Below, piece by piece: positions 23,754 to 32,002 of a stretch of 35,842 nucleotides of DNA. The number at the start of each line of letters is the position of its first letter. The first letter of the stretch is position 1. The position numbers and the translations under genes are program-made. Origin of the DNA: an uncultured Bacteroidales bacterium (GTDB lineage: Bacteria > Bacteroidota > Bacteroidia > Bacteroidales > Bacteroidaceae). The stretch covers positions 1 to 35,842 of the forward strand of contig CACZXN010000020.1 of the NCBI GenBank assembly GCA_902785075.1, given 5' to 3'. The notes under the pieces are model-generated. The model was not told the origin of the DNA, did no database searches, and saw only the letters and a program-made list of their open reading frames with translations.

Positions 23754-26345
23754 ATGGTGGATCAGCAAGACAGAATTATTAAAGTTGACATCAACGAAAC
23801 GATGAAGTCTTCGTATATCGACTATTCTATGTCGGTTATTGTGGCTCGTGCGTTGCCTGATGTCAGAGATGGTTTCAAACCTGTTCATCGTCGTATTCTT
23901 TTCGATATGATGGAACAGGGTATTACTTCGGATAAAGCAACAAAGAAGAGTGCACGTATTGTGGGTGATGTGCTTGGTAAGTATCACCCTCATGGTGACT
24001 CATCAGTATATGGCGCATTGGTTCGTCTGGCTCAGCCTTGGGCAATGCGTTATACTCTTGTGGACGGACAAGGTAACTTTGGCTCAGTCGATGGTGATGG
24101 TGCCGCAGCAATGCGTTATACTGAGGCTCGATTGACGAAACTGGGCGAGGTGATGATGGACGACCTCTATAAAGATACAGTTGACTTCCAGAATACTTAC
24201 GATGATTCGAACACAGAGCCAACCGTTCTCTCAACGAAGATTCCAAACCTGCTCGTAAATGGTGCGACAGGTATTGCTGTCGGTATGGCAACCAACATTC
24301 CAACCCACAACTTGGGCGAGGTGATTGATGGCTGTGTGGCTTATATCGATAATCCTGACATCGATACTGAAGGATTGATGCAGCACATCAAAGGTCCTGA
24401 CTTCCCTACAGGAGGTGTCATCTGTGGAATTGACGGTATTAAGGAAGCTTACGAGACAGGTCGTGGACGTATTGTGATACGTTCGAAGACTGATTTCGAG
24501 ACCGATGGTCAGCACGAGAAGATTATCGTGAACGAAATACCTTATAATGTCAATAAGTCAGAACTCATCAAGCGTATTGCCGACCTTGTCAACGAGAAGA
24601 AGATAGAGGGAATCAGCAACGTGAACGACGAATCCGACCGTGAGGGTATGCGTATCGTGATTGACTTGAAACGTGATGCCAATTCAAATGTTGTGTTGAA
24701 CAAGTTGTACAAGATGACAGAATTGCAGAGCAGTTTCAGTGTGAACTGTATTGCCATCGTACGCAAACGTCCGAAGACGCTGACGCTGAAAGACTGCATC
24801 AAGGAATTCGTGGATCATCGTCATGAGGTCACCATCCGCCGTACGAAGTTCGACAAGAAGAAGGCCGAGGAGCGTGCTCATCTGTTACAGGCACTCATCA
24901 TTGCCAGCGATAATATCGACGAAGTGGTACAGATCATCAAGTCATCGAAGACTCCTCAGGAAGCACAAACTCGCTTGATGGAGCGTTTCGGATTTGATGA
25001 AGCACAGGCAAAATATGTAGTTGACATGCGTTTGAGTCAGTTGACAGGTCTCCAGCAGGAGAAGCTGCATGCTGAGTACGAAGACTTGCTGAAACTCATC
25101 GAATACCTGCAGCAGATTCTTGACGATCCAGAACTCTGTAAGAAGGTAATGAAGGATGAGCTGATTGAAGTAAAGGAGAAATACGGTGACGAGCGTAAGA
25201 CCATTATCGATCCTCGTGGAAGCCAGAACTTCAACCCAGAGGACTTCTATGCTGACGATGCTTGCGTAGTCACTATCTCGCATCTTGGATACATCAAGCG
25301 TACACCGCTCACAGAGTTCCGTACACAGGCACGAGGCGGCGTAGGCAGCAAGGGAGGAAGCGCACGTGATACCGACTTCATTGAGCACATCTACCCGGCA
25401 ACAGGACATAACACCATGATGTTCTTCACGCAGAAGGGACGTTGCTACTGGATGAAAGTCTACGACATTCCAGAGGGTGGAAAGACATTCAAGGGACGTG
25501 CTGTTCAGAACATGCTCAACATCGATTCAGATGATAAGGCTACAGCGTTCATCTGCATCAAGAATATCAATGATCAGGAATTTGTGGACAACCACAACCT
25601 GATGTTCTGTACGAAGCTGGGTACGGTGAAGAAGACGGCATTTGCTAACTATGCGCGTCCACGTTCAACAGGTATCATCGCTATCAACCTCAACGAAGGC
25701 GACATCGTGAAGGACGTTCTCCTTACCAGCGGAACAGACGAAATCATGATTGCAAGTCGTGACGGACGTGCTATTCGATTCGTAGAAAATACCGTACGTG
25801 TTATGGGACGTGGTGCTACAGGTGTACGTGCTCTGAAACTCAATGGAGCAGACGACGAAATCGTAGGAATGATTTCTCTGCACAAGCCAGAAGGAGTGAG
25901 CGAAGAAGAGATGATAAATGACCCAACGATGCCTACTGTACTTGTTGTCAGCGAGAACGGATACGGCAAACGTAGCTCAATCTTCGACTATCGTATCACT
26001 AACCGAAACGGAAAGGGAATCAAGACACTCAACATCACAGAAAAAACTGGCAAGCTTATTGCTATTAAGAGTGTAACAGACGATGACGACCTGATGATTA
26101 TCAACAAGAGCGGAATCGCTATTCGTCTGGCATTGAAGACCGTACGCATTCAGGGACGTAACACTCAGGGTGTGACACTCATCAATCTGAAGAAGCGCAA
26201 CGATGCTATCTCAAGTGTATGCAAGGTCGAACATGAAGAAGTTGAAGACGATGAGAATGTGCCCGATGCTGACGGACAGACAAACATGACTTACAAGGAT
26301 AATCCGGAAACGGAGGAAACCAATAACGAGACTAATCAAGAATAA
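23754..26345 (+). CDS. gyrA: DNA gyrase subunit A
   Basis: Type IIA topoisomerase subunit that cuts and rejoins DNA and introduces negative supercoils together with GyrB. 863 residues. The winged-helix breakage domain holds the catalytic Tyr122 ([14 protein letters not shown]) and the quinolone region [19 protein letters not shown], with Ser83 conserved and Gly87 where E. coli has Asp. The long helical tower follows. The C-terminal wrapping domain (from about 510) carries a GyrA box of the form [11 protein letters not shown], which marks gyrase rather than topoisomerase IV. The tail is acidic. The ATG at 23754 gives [20 protein letters not shown], the normal family start. The secreted TPR gene follows by 25 bases. 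Confidence 0.97.
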   Translation: MVDQQDRIIKVDINETMKSSYIDYSMSVIVARALPDVRDGFKPVHRRILFDMMEQGITSDKATKKSARIVGDVLGKYHPHGDSSVYGALVRLAQPWAMRYTLVDGQGNFGSVDGDGAAAMRYTEARLTKLGEVMMDDLYKDTVDFQNTYDDSNTEPTVLSTKIPNLLVNGATGIAVGMATNIPTHNLGEVIDGCVAYIDNPDIDTEGLMQHIKGPDFPTGGVICGIDGIKEAYETGRGRIVIRSKTDFETDGQHEKIIVNEIPYNVNKSELIKRIADLVNEKKIEGISNVNDESDREGMRIVIDLKRDANSNVVLNKLYKMTELQSSFSVNCIAIVRKRPKTLTLKDCIKEFVDHRHEVTIRRTKFDKKKAEERAHLLQALIIASDNIDEVVQIIKSSKTPQEAQTRLMERFGFDEAQAKYVVDMRLSQLTGLQQEKLHAEYEDLLKLIEYLQQILDDPELCKKVMKDELIEVKEKYGDERKTIIDPRGSQNFNPEDFYADDACVVTISHLGYIKRTPLTEFRTQARGGVGSKGGSARDTDFIEHIYPATGHNTMMFFTQKGRCYWMKVYDIPEGGKTFKGRAVQNMLNIDSDDKATAFICIKNINDQEFVDNHNLMFCTKLGTVKKTAFANYARPRSTGIIAINLNEGDIVKDVLLTSGTDEIMIASRDGRAIRFVENTVRVMGRGATGVRALKLNGADDEIVGMISLHKPEGVSEEEMINDPTMPTVLVVSENGYGKRSSIFDYRITNRNGKGIKTLNITEKTGKLIAIKSVTDDDDLMIINKSGIAIRLALKTVRIQGRNTQGVTLINLKKRNDAISSVCKVEHEEVEDDENVPDADGQTNMTYKDNPETEETNNETNQE

Positions 26346-26370
26346 GTTAAACCAATTAAATTGAATAGGT

Positions 26371-27597
26371 ATGAAAAAAGTATTATTCATCTGCGCATTG
26401 TTGACAGCTAGTTCAACTCTGTTTGCACAAAAGTATGCGGTGACTGATGCTAATAACACGCTCACTGAGGCCTGTCGTGACTCACGTAATATCGATTACA
26501 AACTTGTCAATAAAGCGTGGGCAGATATTCAGGAGTGTATGGTTAACGAAAAGAGCAAGGACTATCACGACACTTGGAGAGTAGCTGCTAAAATCAGGAA
26601 TATCCTTACTTACAAAATCTACCAGGACGGTCAGGCGAACGGTCTTGATACTCTTAAGTACTTTAACGGATTGGGCGACATCCTTCAGTACTACTCTACG
26701 TATGAGAAGTGTATGACTACTCCAAACGAAAAAGGCAAACTACCTGTAAGAGAGAGTGATTATAAGGATTTGCACAAAGATGCACAGACAGAAGCTTTCT
26801 CGCTTCGTGGAAATGTGCTCTCTGGAGCTTGTGCAATCGTACATTCACATCCTAAGGATGCCATTAAGTTACTCGACATCTATCTTGGTACATTCGACGA
26901 TCCTTTGTATAAGGAACTCAATCTCAACGAGCGCGACACACTGAAAGAGAGTGCATATCTCTATTATGGTATGGCTCTCAAGACTCAGGCAACCACTTGG
27001 GAAGACACTCTGAAATACCTTTCATGGTATGAGAAAGTGCTGAAATCACCTGCTTATGGAACTTACACTTGCGTCGAGCTGATGAACACATACAAGGATC
27101 ATGGCGACATGCAGAACTGGGAGAAATATTGCCGTTATGCAGCTGAGAACTTCCACGATGTACAGTTCCCTAAGTTGCTTGTACAGGAAAAAGTTCGTGA
27201 GAACAAAGACGATGAAGCGATGAAGTTGTGTGAAGAGATGGCAAAACTCTATCCTGACGAAATCTATTTCGTAGAGACAAGAGCCTTGATGACATTCAAT
27301 GACAAGAAGTACACTGAAGCTATCGATTTGTTTAAGCGACTCATTGAAATCGACCCAACTTATGCACGTGCTTGGACATCACTCGGCACTTGCTACTATC
27401 AGATTGCAATGGAAAACAAGAACAACATCCCTGAGTGTAAGAAATGGCTCAACGAAGCAATTCCATGCTATAAGAAATCTGAGGAAAACGAACCCGATCA
27501 ACCTGTGCTGTGGGGCAACTACCTCTATCGTTGCTATCATGCATTGCAGGATAGTGCTAACGAGAAAAAGTATGCAAAATACAAGGATGCTGACTAA
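26371..27597 (+). CDS. Secreted TPR-repeat protein (408 aa)
   Basis: The signal peptide MKKVLFICALLTASSTLFAQ is followed by a helical protein with tetratricopeptide repeats, clearest between about residues 290 and 385 (KKYTEAIDLFKRLIEIDPTY, ARAWTSLGTCYYQIA, AIPCYKKSEENEPDQPVLW). There is no lipobox and no later membrane helix, so it is probably periplasmic. It follows gyrA by 25 bases, an arrangement I recall from other Bacteroidales, and is probably co-transcribed. Its role is unknown; TPR proteins hold protein complexes together. A hairpin 56 bases after its stop can end the transcript. Confidence 0.87.
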   Translation: MKKVLFICALLTASSTLFAQKYAVTDANNTLTEACRDSRNIDYKLVNKAWADIQECMVNEKSKDYHDTWRVAAKIRNILTYKIYQDGQANGLDTLKYFNGLGDILQYYSTYEKCMTTPNEKGKLPVRESDYKDLHKDAQTEAFSLRGNVLSGACAIVHSHPKDAIKLLDIYLGTFDDPLYKELNLNERDTLKESAYLYYGMALKTQATTWEDTLKYLSWYEKVLKSPAYGTYTCVELMNTYKDHGDMQNWEKYCRYAAENFHDVQFPKLLVQEKVRENKDDEAMKLCEEMAKLYPDEIYFVETRALMTFNDKKYTEAIDLFKRLIEIDPTYARAWTSLGTCYYQIAMENKNNIPECKKWLNEAIPCYKKSEENEPDQPVLWGNYLYRCYHALQDSANEKKYAKYKDAD

Positions 27598-27652
27598 CTG
27601 TCGATACATCTTAGGTTAGCTTTAGCGTTACCCAGAAGGGGTGACACAATAT

Positions 27653-27687
27653 ACAGGCGAGGGTGAAAGCCCTCGTCTGTTGTTTTG
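27653..27687 (+). terminator. Hairpin terminator after the TPR gene
   Basis: Arms acaggcgaggg (27653-27663) and ccctcgtctgt (27670-27680) surround a six-base loop, followed by tgtttt. The stem has one mismatch. It may be part of the repeat-rich block that follows. Confidence 0.7.
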
Positions 27688-27702
27688 GTATAGCTCTCGG
27701 TT

Positions 27703-27792
27703 CTTAGCTCATACGCCCAAACGGGAAGAAATAGGACTTAGCTCATACGCCCCAACGGGGCGGGATAATACAGGATAGGGCGAGAGCCCTAT
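27703..27792. repeat. Direct repeats and hairpins in intergenic block
   Basis: A 23-base sequence beginning cttagctcatacgccc occurs at 27703-27725 and again at 27737-27759 with one difference, a 34-base period. The second copy runs into a gccccaacggggc hairpin and then an atagggc-gaga-gccctat hairpin (27775-27792). Such modules look like REP-type intergenic elements. There are no CRISPR-like spacers and no ORF of quality. Confidence 0.75.
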
Positions 27793-27839
27793 TTCATGTA
27801 AAAACCTATCCACACAAAGCGCTGTGGGGAGAAATAATA

Positions 27840-27891
27840 CCATGCCATTATTGCCCGATAGTGGTGGGTTATTGACGGATAAGGGAAGGTT
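27840..27891 (+). repeat. Dispersed 52-bp element, copy B
   Basis: Ungapped 46/52 match to the reverse complement of 13008-13059. It directly follows a ccaca...tgtgg hairpin (about 27810-27828) that is absent beside copy A. Confidence 0.8.
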
Positions 27892-27935
27892 ATCAACAGC
27901 TATTTCATACGCAATATGACGGCTGAAAATCGAGA

Positions 27936-28237
27936 TAGTAGGAAAGTAGGAAAGTAGGAAAGTGGACATTAGTCATTTTGGAGGTGCGATTTTCAGTCGA
28001 GAAAGGCAGAAGAGAGACATTATAAGTAGCGGTTTTTTTAATAATAATATAATTATTATTAATAATTATAATATATACCATATTTTTTATCTATATTATT
28101 ATCTATATTATTATCTATATTATCAATAATTAACATTATTATCTTATCTTATATTATATTATTCATTACTTCTTATTATTCATTTCTCATCATAAAAACC
28201 CTCATGTCCACTTTCCTACTTTCCTACTTTCTTACTT
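27936..28237. repeat. 34-bp inverted repeat around an AT-rich core
   Basis: The left arm 27936-27969 and right arm 28204-28237 are reverse complements at 32 of 34 positions. Each arm contains three agtaggaa-type octamers followed by gtggacat. The 234 bases between them are mostly A/T. They include a taataataat/attattatta palindrome near 28043-28065 and three perfect 12-base units (ttatctatatta, 28087-28122). There is no ORF inside. It could be a MITE-like element, a site that extrudes as a cruciform or unwinds easily, or a product of array duplication. Confidence 0.8.
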
Positions 28238-28430
28238 TCTTAATATTTCTCAATAAAACGTTTGGCGGTTTCAAATAAATGCTGTATCTCTGCCATCGGT
28301 TCGGAAGAAATCTGGGTACATGAGGCTTTTACTTATTCAAAGGACATCCTTGAAGTTTGGGCTGAATGGATTTCCCTCTAAAAATGATTGCCAAAGAAAT
28401 AGCAACCGAAATCAGGAAAAGCTAGTACTC
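28238..28430. other. Intergenic remnant with a coding-like fragment on the minus strand
   Basis: Between the inverted repeat and the barrel-gene terminator, the minus strand at 28332-28240 stays open for about 30 codons. It reads like protein towards its end (SEPMAEIQHLFETAKRFIEK, then Tyr and stop). It has an upstream stop and only an internal ATG at 28296. It is probably the tail of a decayed gene or element; I cannot name it. Confidence 0.3.
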
Positions 28431-28470
28431 AAAAATAAAAGGAGGTCCGCTTCACACGAAGCAGGCCTCC
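28431..28470 (-). terminator. Rho-independent terminator of the outer-membrane barrel gene
   Basis: Read on the minus strand, a stem with ggaggcctgcttcg and cgaagc-type arms (28441-28470) is followed by TTTTATTTTT (28440-28431). It lies about 70 bases after the stop of the minus-strand gene that ends at 28540. Confidence 0.88.
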
Positions 28471-28539
28471 CGCCAATTAGGTAATTATTCAATTTTAGGC
28501 TAGTATACTATTCATTCCTTTTAGGAATTAATAAGAGAC

Positions 28540-31500
28540 TTAGAATCGTCCGCCACCTGGCATTCCTGCTGGACGTCCACCACCTGCTGGCATTCCTGCA
28601 CCACCTGCTGGCATTGCTGGAGCTCCAGCCATAGGCATGTTAGCTTGACGAGCTGCACGCTGCTGACGCAATTCACGACGTCCTGATGCACTTCCGAAGA
28701 AGTTGAAGCGGTAGATGAAGTGTGCCATTACGTAGCTGTTGATTGTCTGCGTCCAAGTATCTGTACGACCGTTTGCGCTGATGTTGCGGTTGAAGTTCTT
28801 GCGGTTGTTCAAGATATCGTATGCCTGGAGGCTGATGGTTGCTGCACGTCCCTTGAGGAAGCGGTAGCTTACCTGTGCATTCCATACCAACTCGTTAGAG
28901 TTTGCTTCCTTTGAAGCGTAACCACGACGGCTGCTCATGCTGATGTTGGTTGAATAACCCCATCCGTTGTTGAAGTTACCGTTAGATTCTACTCCATAGC
29001 TGAAGTTGAATGTGTTAGGACTGTTCACTTCCATGTATTTGTTCTTCTGATGAGTGTAGCTGAAGTTTCCGTTAACGCGGATGTCCCAATAGTCTTGACG
29101 GTAGTTGATGCTGATATTCTCGCCCAGTGTGAGGTTGTTGGTTTGGTTCTTCAAGTCGTCATATTGGAAGATAGGTCTGTTCTGCTCGTTGTAACCGATG
29201 ATGATTGCGTTTCCGTTTGCATCCTTAGCTTGACGAGAGAGGTAGCTTACGTTGTTGTTGTAGCTTGCACGTGTGCTGGTGTTCAACATGAGTCGCTCGT
29301 TAGAGAAGAGTGGGGTGTTGAATCCGAAGTTCACACTTGTGTTCCAGTTACCGCTGATGTTCATAGGCATTGTGACTGAGTTACCTGTCTGTGCATCATA
29401 CTGTGTACGGCTACTTACGTTGTTAGATGTCATGCTGAACGATGCGTTTACGTTGTAGCTCTGCATGGTTGCGGTTACGTAGTTGTTCCAACCGAGTGAG
29501 AAGTTGTGGTTGAATGAGTTCTTCAACTCTGGGTTACCCATGCGGATGTTCATTGGGTTACTGTCATCCACGATGTTGATCATATCCGTGATACTTGGCT
29601 GATTCATGTTCATACGGTATGAGAAGTTCAGCTGGTTCTGACGGTTGAATCTGTAACGGAACTGGAGTGAAGGAGAGATGCGGAAGAAATGACGAGTTGT
29701 ATCGATAGGTACACCCATGTAGTTCTGCTCCAAGTGCTGGCTCTGTGGAACCATCTGTACACCGATTGATGAGGTGATGAAGTTAGAGTTCCAACGAACC
29801 TGAAGGTTGATGTTGTGGTTGGTATCCACATTCTTGTTGTGGTTGGTCAAGTCGTCGCTCAGGTAAAGCTCTTGGTCGCCATTCAGATACCAGTCAGGAA
29901 GCATACCGAGATTCTCCAACAATGAGTCACCGAGAGTTGCCCACTGAGTTGACTGCTGAATCTTAGATATCTCTGTCTTTTGAGTTCTTGGGTTGTAGTT
30001 GGATACTGTGATGAAATCTCCATTTGCATCCTTCACATAGCGGTTGATCAGGTCGTATGTGTCGCTCATGTTCTTGCGATAGTTGTAGCTGAAGCTATAG
30101 CTTGTCTGCAGGATGAGGTTGGTTGCGATAGGTTCGCTATATGTGAATCCTGCGCTGAAACTTCTGTTCGTAGTTGGTGACAGACGGTAGCGGAATTGTG
30201 GACGTACACTGTCTTGTCCAGTCACCGTACTCTTAACCTGATAGTATGTAGCATTCGATACGTTGAAGTTGCTTCCGTCGCTTGTGTTCCAGTTGAAGCT
30301 TCCGTTGAACGAGAGGTTACGGTTACGAGTCTTGAAACGACGGCTTACGGTCATGTTTGCACTGATCTGCTTGTTGTCGCTGAATGACAGTGAGTTCGAC
30401 CTGTTGCGGTTCGTACGAATTGAATTAGGAATCAGGTTATCCTGTTCGAATTCGTTTTCAATACCTGGGATTGAATATGGATCGGCATTGAATTGGTTGT
30501 TGAGACCTTCACTGGTTGAGAATGAGTTACCGAATCCAAATACAGGACGGATAAGCATTGTGGTGAGTGAGTCGAGCTGCAACTCGATACGGAACTCAGC
30601 ATTTGCATTATCGCTGTGGTTACGGCTATCGCTCAGACGGTTTGAGTAAGTGGTAATCTTGTTACCTGTTACGTTATCCATACGATAGTTCTCAGAAGAT
30701 GACTTGCTGGTGTTCTCGCTCTTGCTGGCGTTGTAACGAACGTTACCACCAATCTCATACTTACGTTCCTTAGAAGCTACGGCGTTGATACCGACCTGGC
30801 CGCTACGACGCTTACCGCCGCCGCCACCGCCGCCTCCACGGCCCATTCCCATACCACCACCTCCGTTGGAGTTGATGTTACCGATGATAGATGCCTGGAA
30901 GTTATCGTCGATGAAGCGGTTCAAGTTGATACGGTTAGCATACTGGTCTTCTGTACCATAACCAAGGTCGAAGTTTCCGAACCAACCTTTGTTCATACCC
31001 TTCTTCACGGTGAGGTCGATCACAGTCTCTTCGTTACCGTCTTGAATACCAGTCAGACGTTCCTGATCGGATGCACGGTCGTATGTCTTGATTTTGTCTA
31101 CGATTTCTGTTGGGATGTTCTTCATGGCCATATCCTTATCGTTCGAGAAGAATTCCTTACCGTTTACGAGGATACGGCTGATGGTCTTACCATTAATCTT
31201 GATAGTACCATCGCTGCTTACTTCTGCACCAGGGAGTTTCTTCACGAGGTCCTCGAGCACAGAGCCTTCTGGTACCTTGAATGCATCGGCGTTGAAGATC
31301 AGGGTATCTTCCTTTACTTCCATCTGAGGAAGTGCTGCTTCTACGACCGCTCCTTCAATCAGGATGGTGTTCGGAATCAGCAGGGTAGTACCCACGTTGT
31401 GAATCGTCTCTGCATTTCTTACAGTGATTTTACGAGTAAAGTTGTGGTAACCCAGGTATGAAATCTTTACGATATACGTACCTTCTTCCACATTTTTGAT

Positions 31501-31725
31501 GGTGTAACCACCGAGGGTGTTAGTAACTCCTCCGGCGATCATCTTGGTTGTGTCTTCCGACATAATCTGGATTGTCGCACGAACCAATGCTTCTCCATCT
31601 TCAGAATCCTTTACGAAACCTGTTACGTTTGCTTTTGTTTTCTTGGTTGTTTTCGTTGCGGTTTGAGCTGTTGCTGTCAAACCTGCGAACACTACTAATA
31701 AAGCGAGTGCAATTAATTTTTTCAT
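28540..31725 (-). CDS. TonB-receptor-like outer-membrane beta-barrel protein
   Basis: 1061 residues. The signal peptide (MKKLIALALLVVFAGLTATA) is followed by a carboxypeptidase-regulatory-like domain (about 30-115; VTGFVKDSEDGEALVRATI, NTLGGYTIKNVEEGTY), a plug-like domain (about 125-235; KLPGAEVSSDGTIKINGK, ILVNGKEFFSNDKDMAMKNI) and a large barrel of the OMP_b-brl_3 kind. A Gly-rich loop (GGGGMGMGRGGGGGGGG, about 288-304) lies in an early barrel turn. After the last strand (YRFNFF) comes a 50-residue Ala/Gly/Met/Pro tail ending GGGRF. No SusD-like gene is adjacent, so it is not a typical SusC. The ligand is unknown. It stands alone, with its own terminator and a poor promoter match upstream. 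Confidence 0.9.
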   Translation of the reverse strand: MKKLIALALLVVFAGLTATAQTATKTTKKTKANVTGFVKDSEDGEALVRATIQIMSEDTTKMIAGGVTNTLGGYTIKNVEEGTYIVKISYLGYHNFTRKITVRNAETIHNVGTTLLIPNTILIEGAVVEAALPQMEVKEDTLIFNADAFKVPEGSVLEDLVKKLPGAEVSSDGTIKINGKTISRILVNGKEFFSNDKDMAMKNIPTEIVDKIKTYDRASDQERLTGIQDGNEETVIDLTVKKGMNKGWFGNFDLGYGTEDQYANRINLNRFIDDNFQASIIGNINSNGGGGMGMGRGGGGGGGGKRRSGQVGINAVASKERKYEIGGNVRYNASKSENTSKSSSENYRMDNVTGNKITTYSNRLSDSRNHSDNANAEFRIELQLDSLTTMLIRPVFGFGNSFSTSEGLNNQFNADPYSIPGIENEFEQDNLIPNSIRTNRNRSNSLSFSDNKQISANMTVSRRFKTRNRNLSFNGSFNWNTSDGSNFNVSNATYYQVKSTVTGQDSVRPQFRYRLSPTTNRSFSAGFTYSEPIATNLILQTSYSFSYNYRKNMSDTYDLINRYVKDANGDFITVSNYNPRTQKTEISKIQQSTQWATLGDSLLENLGMLPDWYLNGDQELYLSDDLTNHNKNVDTNHNINLQVRWNSNFITSSIGVQMVPQSQHLEQNYMGVPIDTTRHFFRISPSLQFRYRFNRQNQLNFSYRMNMNQPSITDMINIVDDSNPMNIRMGNPELKNSFNHNFSLGWNNYVTATMQSYNVNASFSMTSNNVSSRTQYDAQTGNSVTMPMNISGNWNTSVNFGFNTPLFSNERLMLNTSTRASYNNNVSYLSRQAKDANGNAIIIGYNEQNRPIFQYDDLKNQTNNLTLGENISINYRQDYWDIRVNGNFSYTHQKNKYMEVNSPNTFNFSYGVESNGNFNNGWGYSTNISMSSRRGYASKEANSNELVWNAQVSYRFLKGRAATISLQAYDILNNRKNFNRNISANGRTDTWTQTINSYVMAHFIYRFNFFGSASGRRELRQQRAARQANMPMAGAPAMPAGGAGMPAGGGRPAGMPGGGRF

Positions 31726-31973
31726 TGTTTTTAAATTTATTACGCTATTATGACGTGGTAAAATTAAAAAGGTTTAATGAATTGACAGAAAACTTAAATC
31801 GCCCTATGAAATCTTCTTTTATATAATAAATAAGGTGAAAGAAATTCCGTTTTTTTGTTCCTTCATTCTCATTTTGCATTTTGTTTGTATGCATATCTTG
31901 TTTTTGTCAAAAAATATTTGCTGAATTCGTGGAAAAATTGTCGAGAGTAAACGGCTAATTGGCAAATTATTTA

Positions 31974-31982
31974 TAACTTTGC
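31974..31982 (+). promoter_or_regulatory. glnN promoter -7 element
   Basis: TAACTTTGC, 20 bases before the chosen start codon. The bases just upstream (taattggcaaattattta) nearly repeat those before the bamD promoter. No TTG is present at 19-20 bases. Confidence 0.72.
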
Positions 31983-32002
31983 AACCAAAATTAACAACTT
32001 TT

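Noticed and set aside
23997-24014. GyrA Gly87 as a quinolone-resistance change (Asp87 in E. coli)
   Set aside because: Bacteroidales gyrases, as I recall them, do not carry Asp at this position, so Gly is more likely natural variation. Ser83 is intact.
28540-31725. SusC-type receptor of a polysaccharide utilisation locus
   Set aside because: There is no SusD-like neighbour, the barrel matches the OMP_b-brl_3 type better, and the GH127 gene lies 5 kb away on the other strand behind a terminator.
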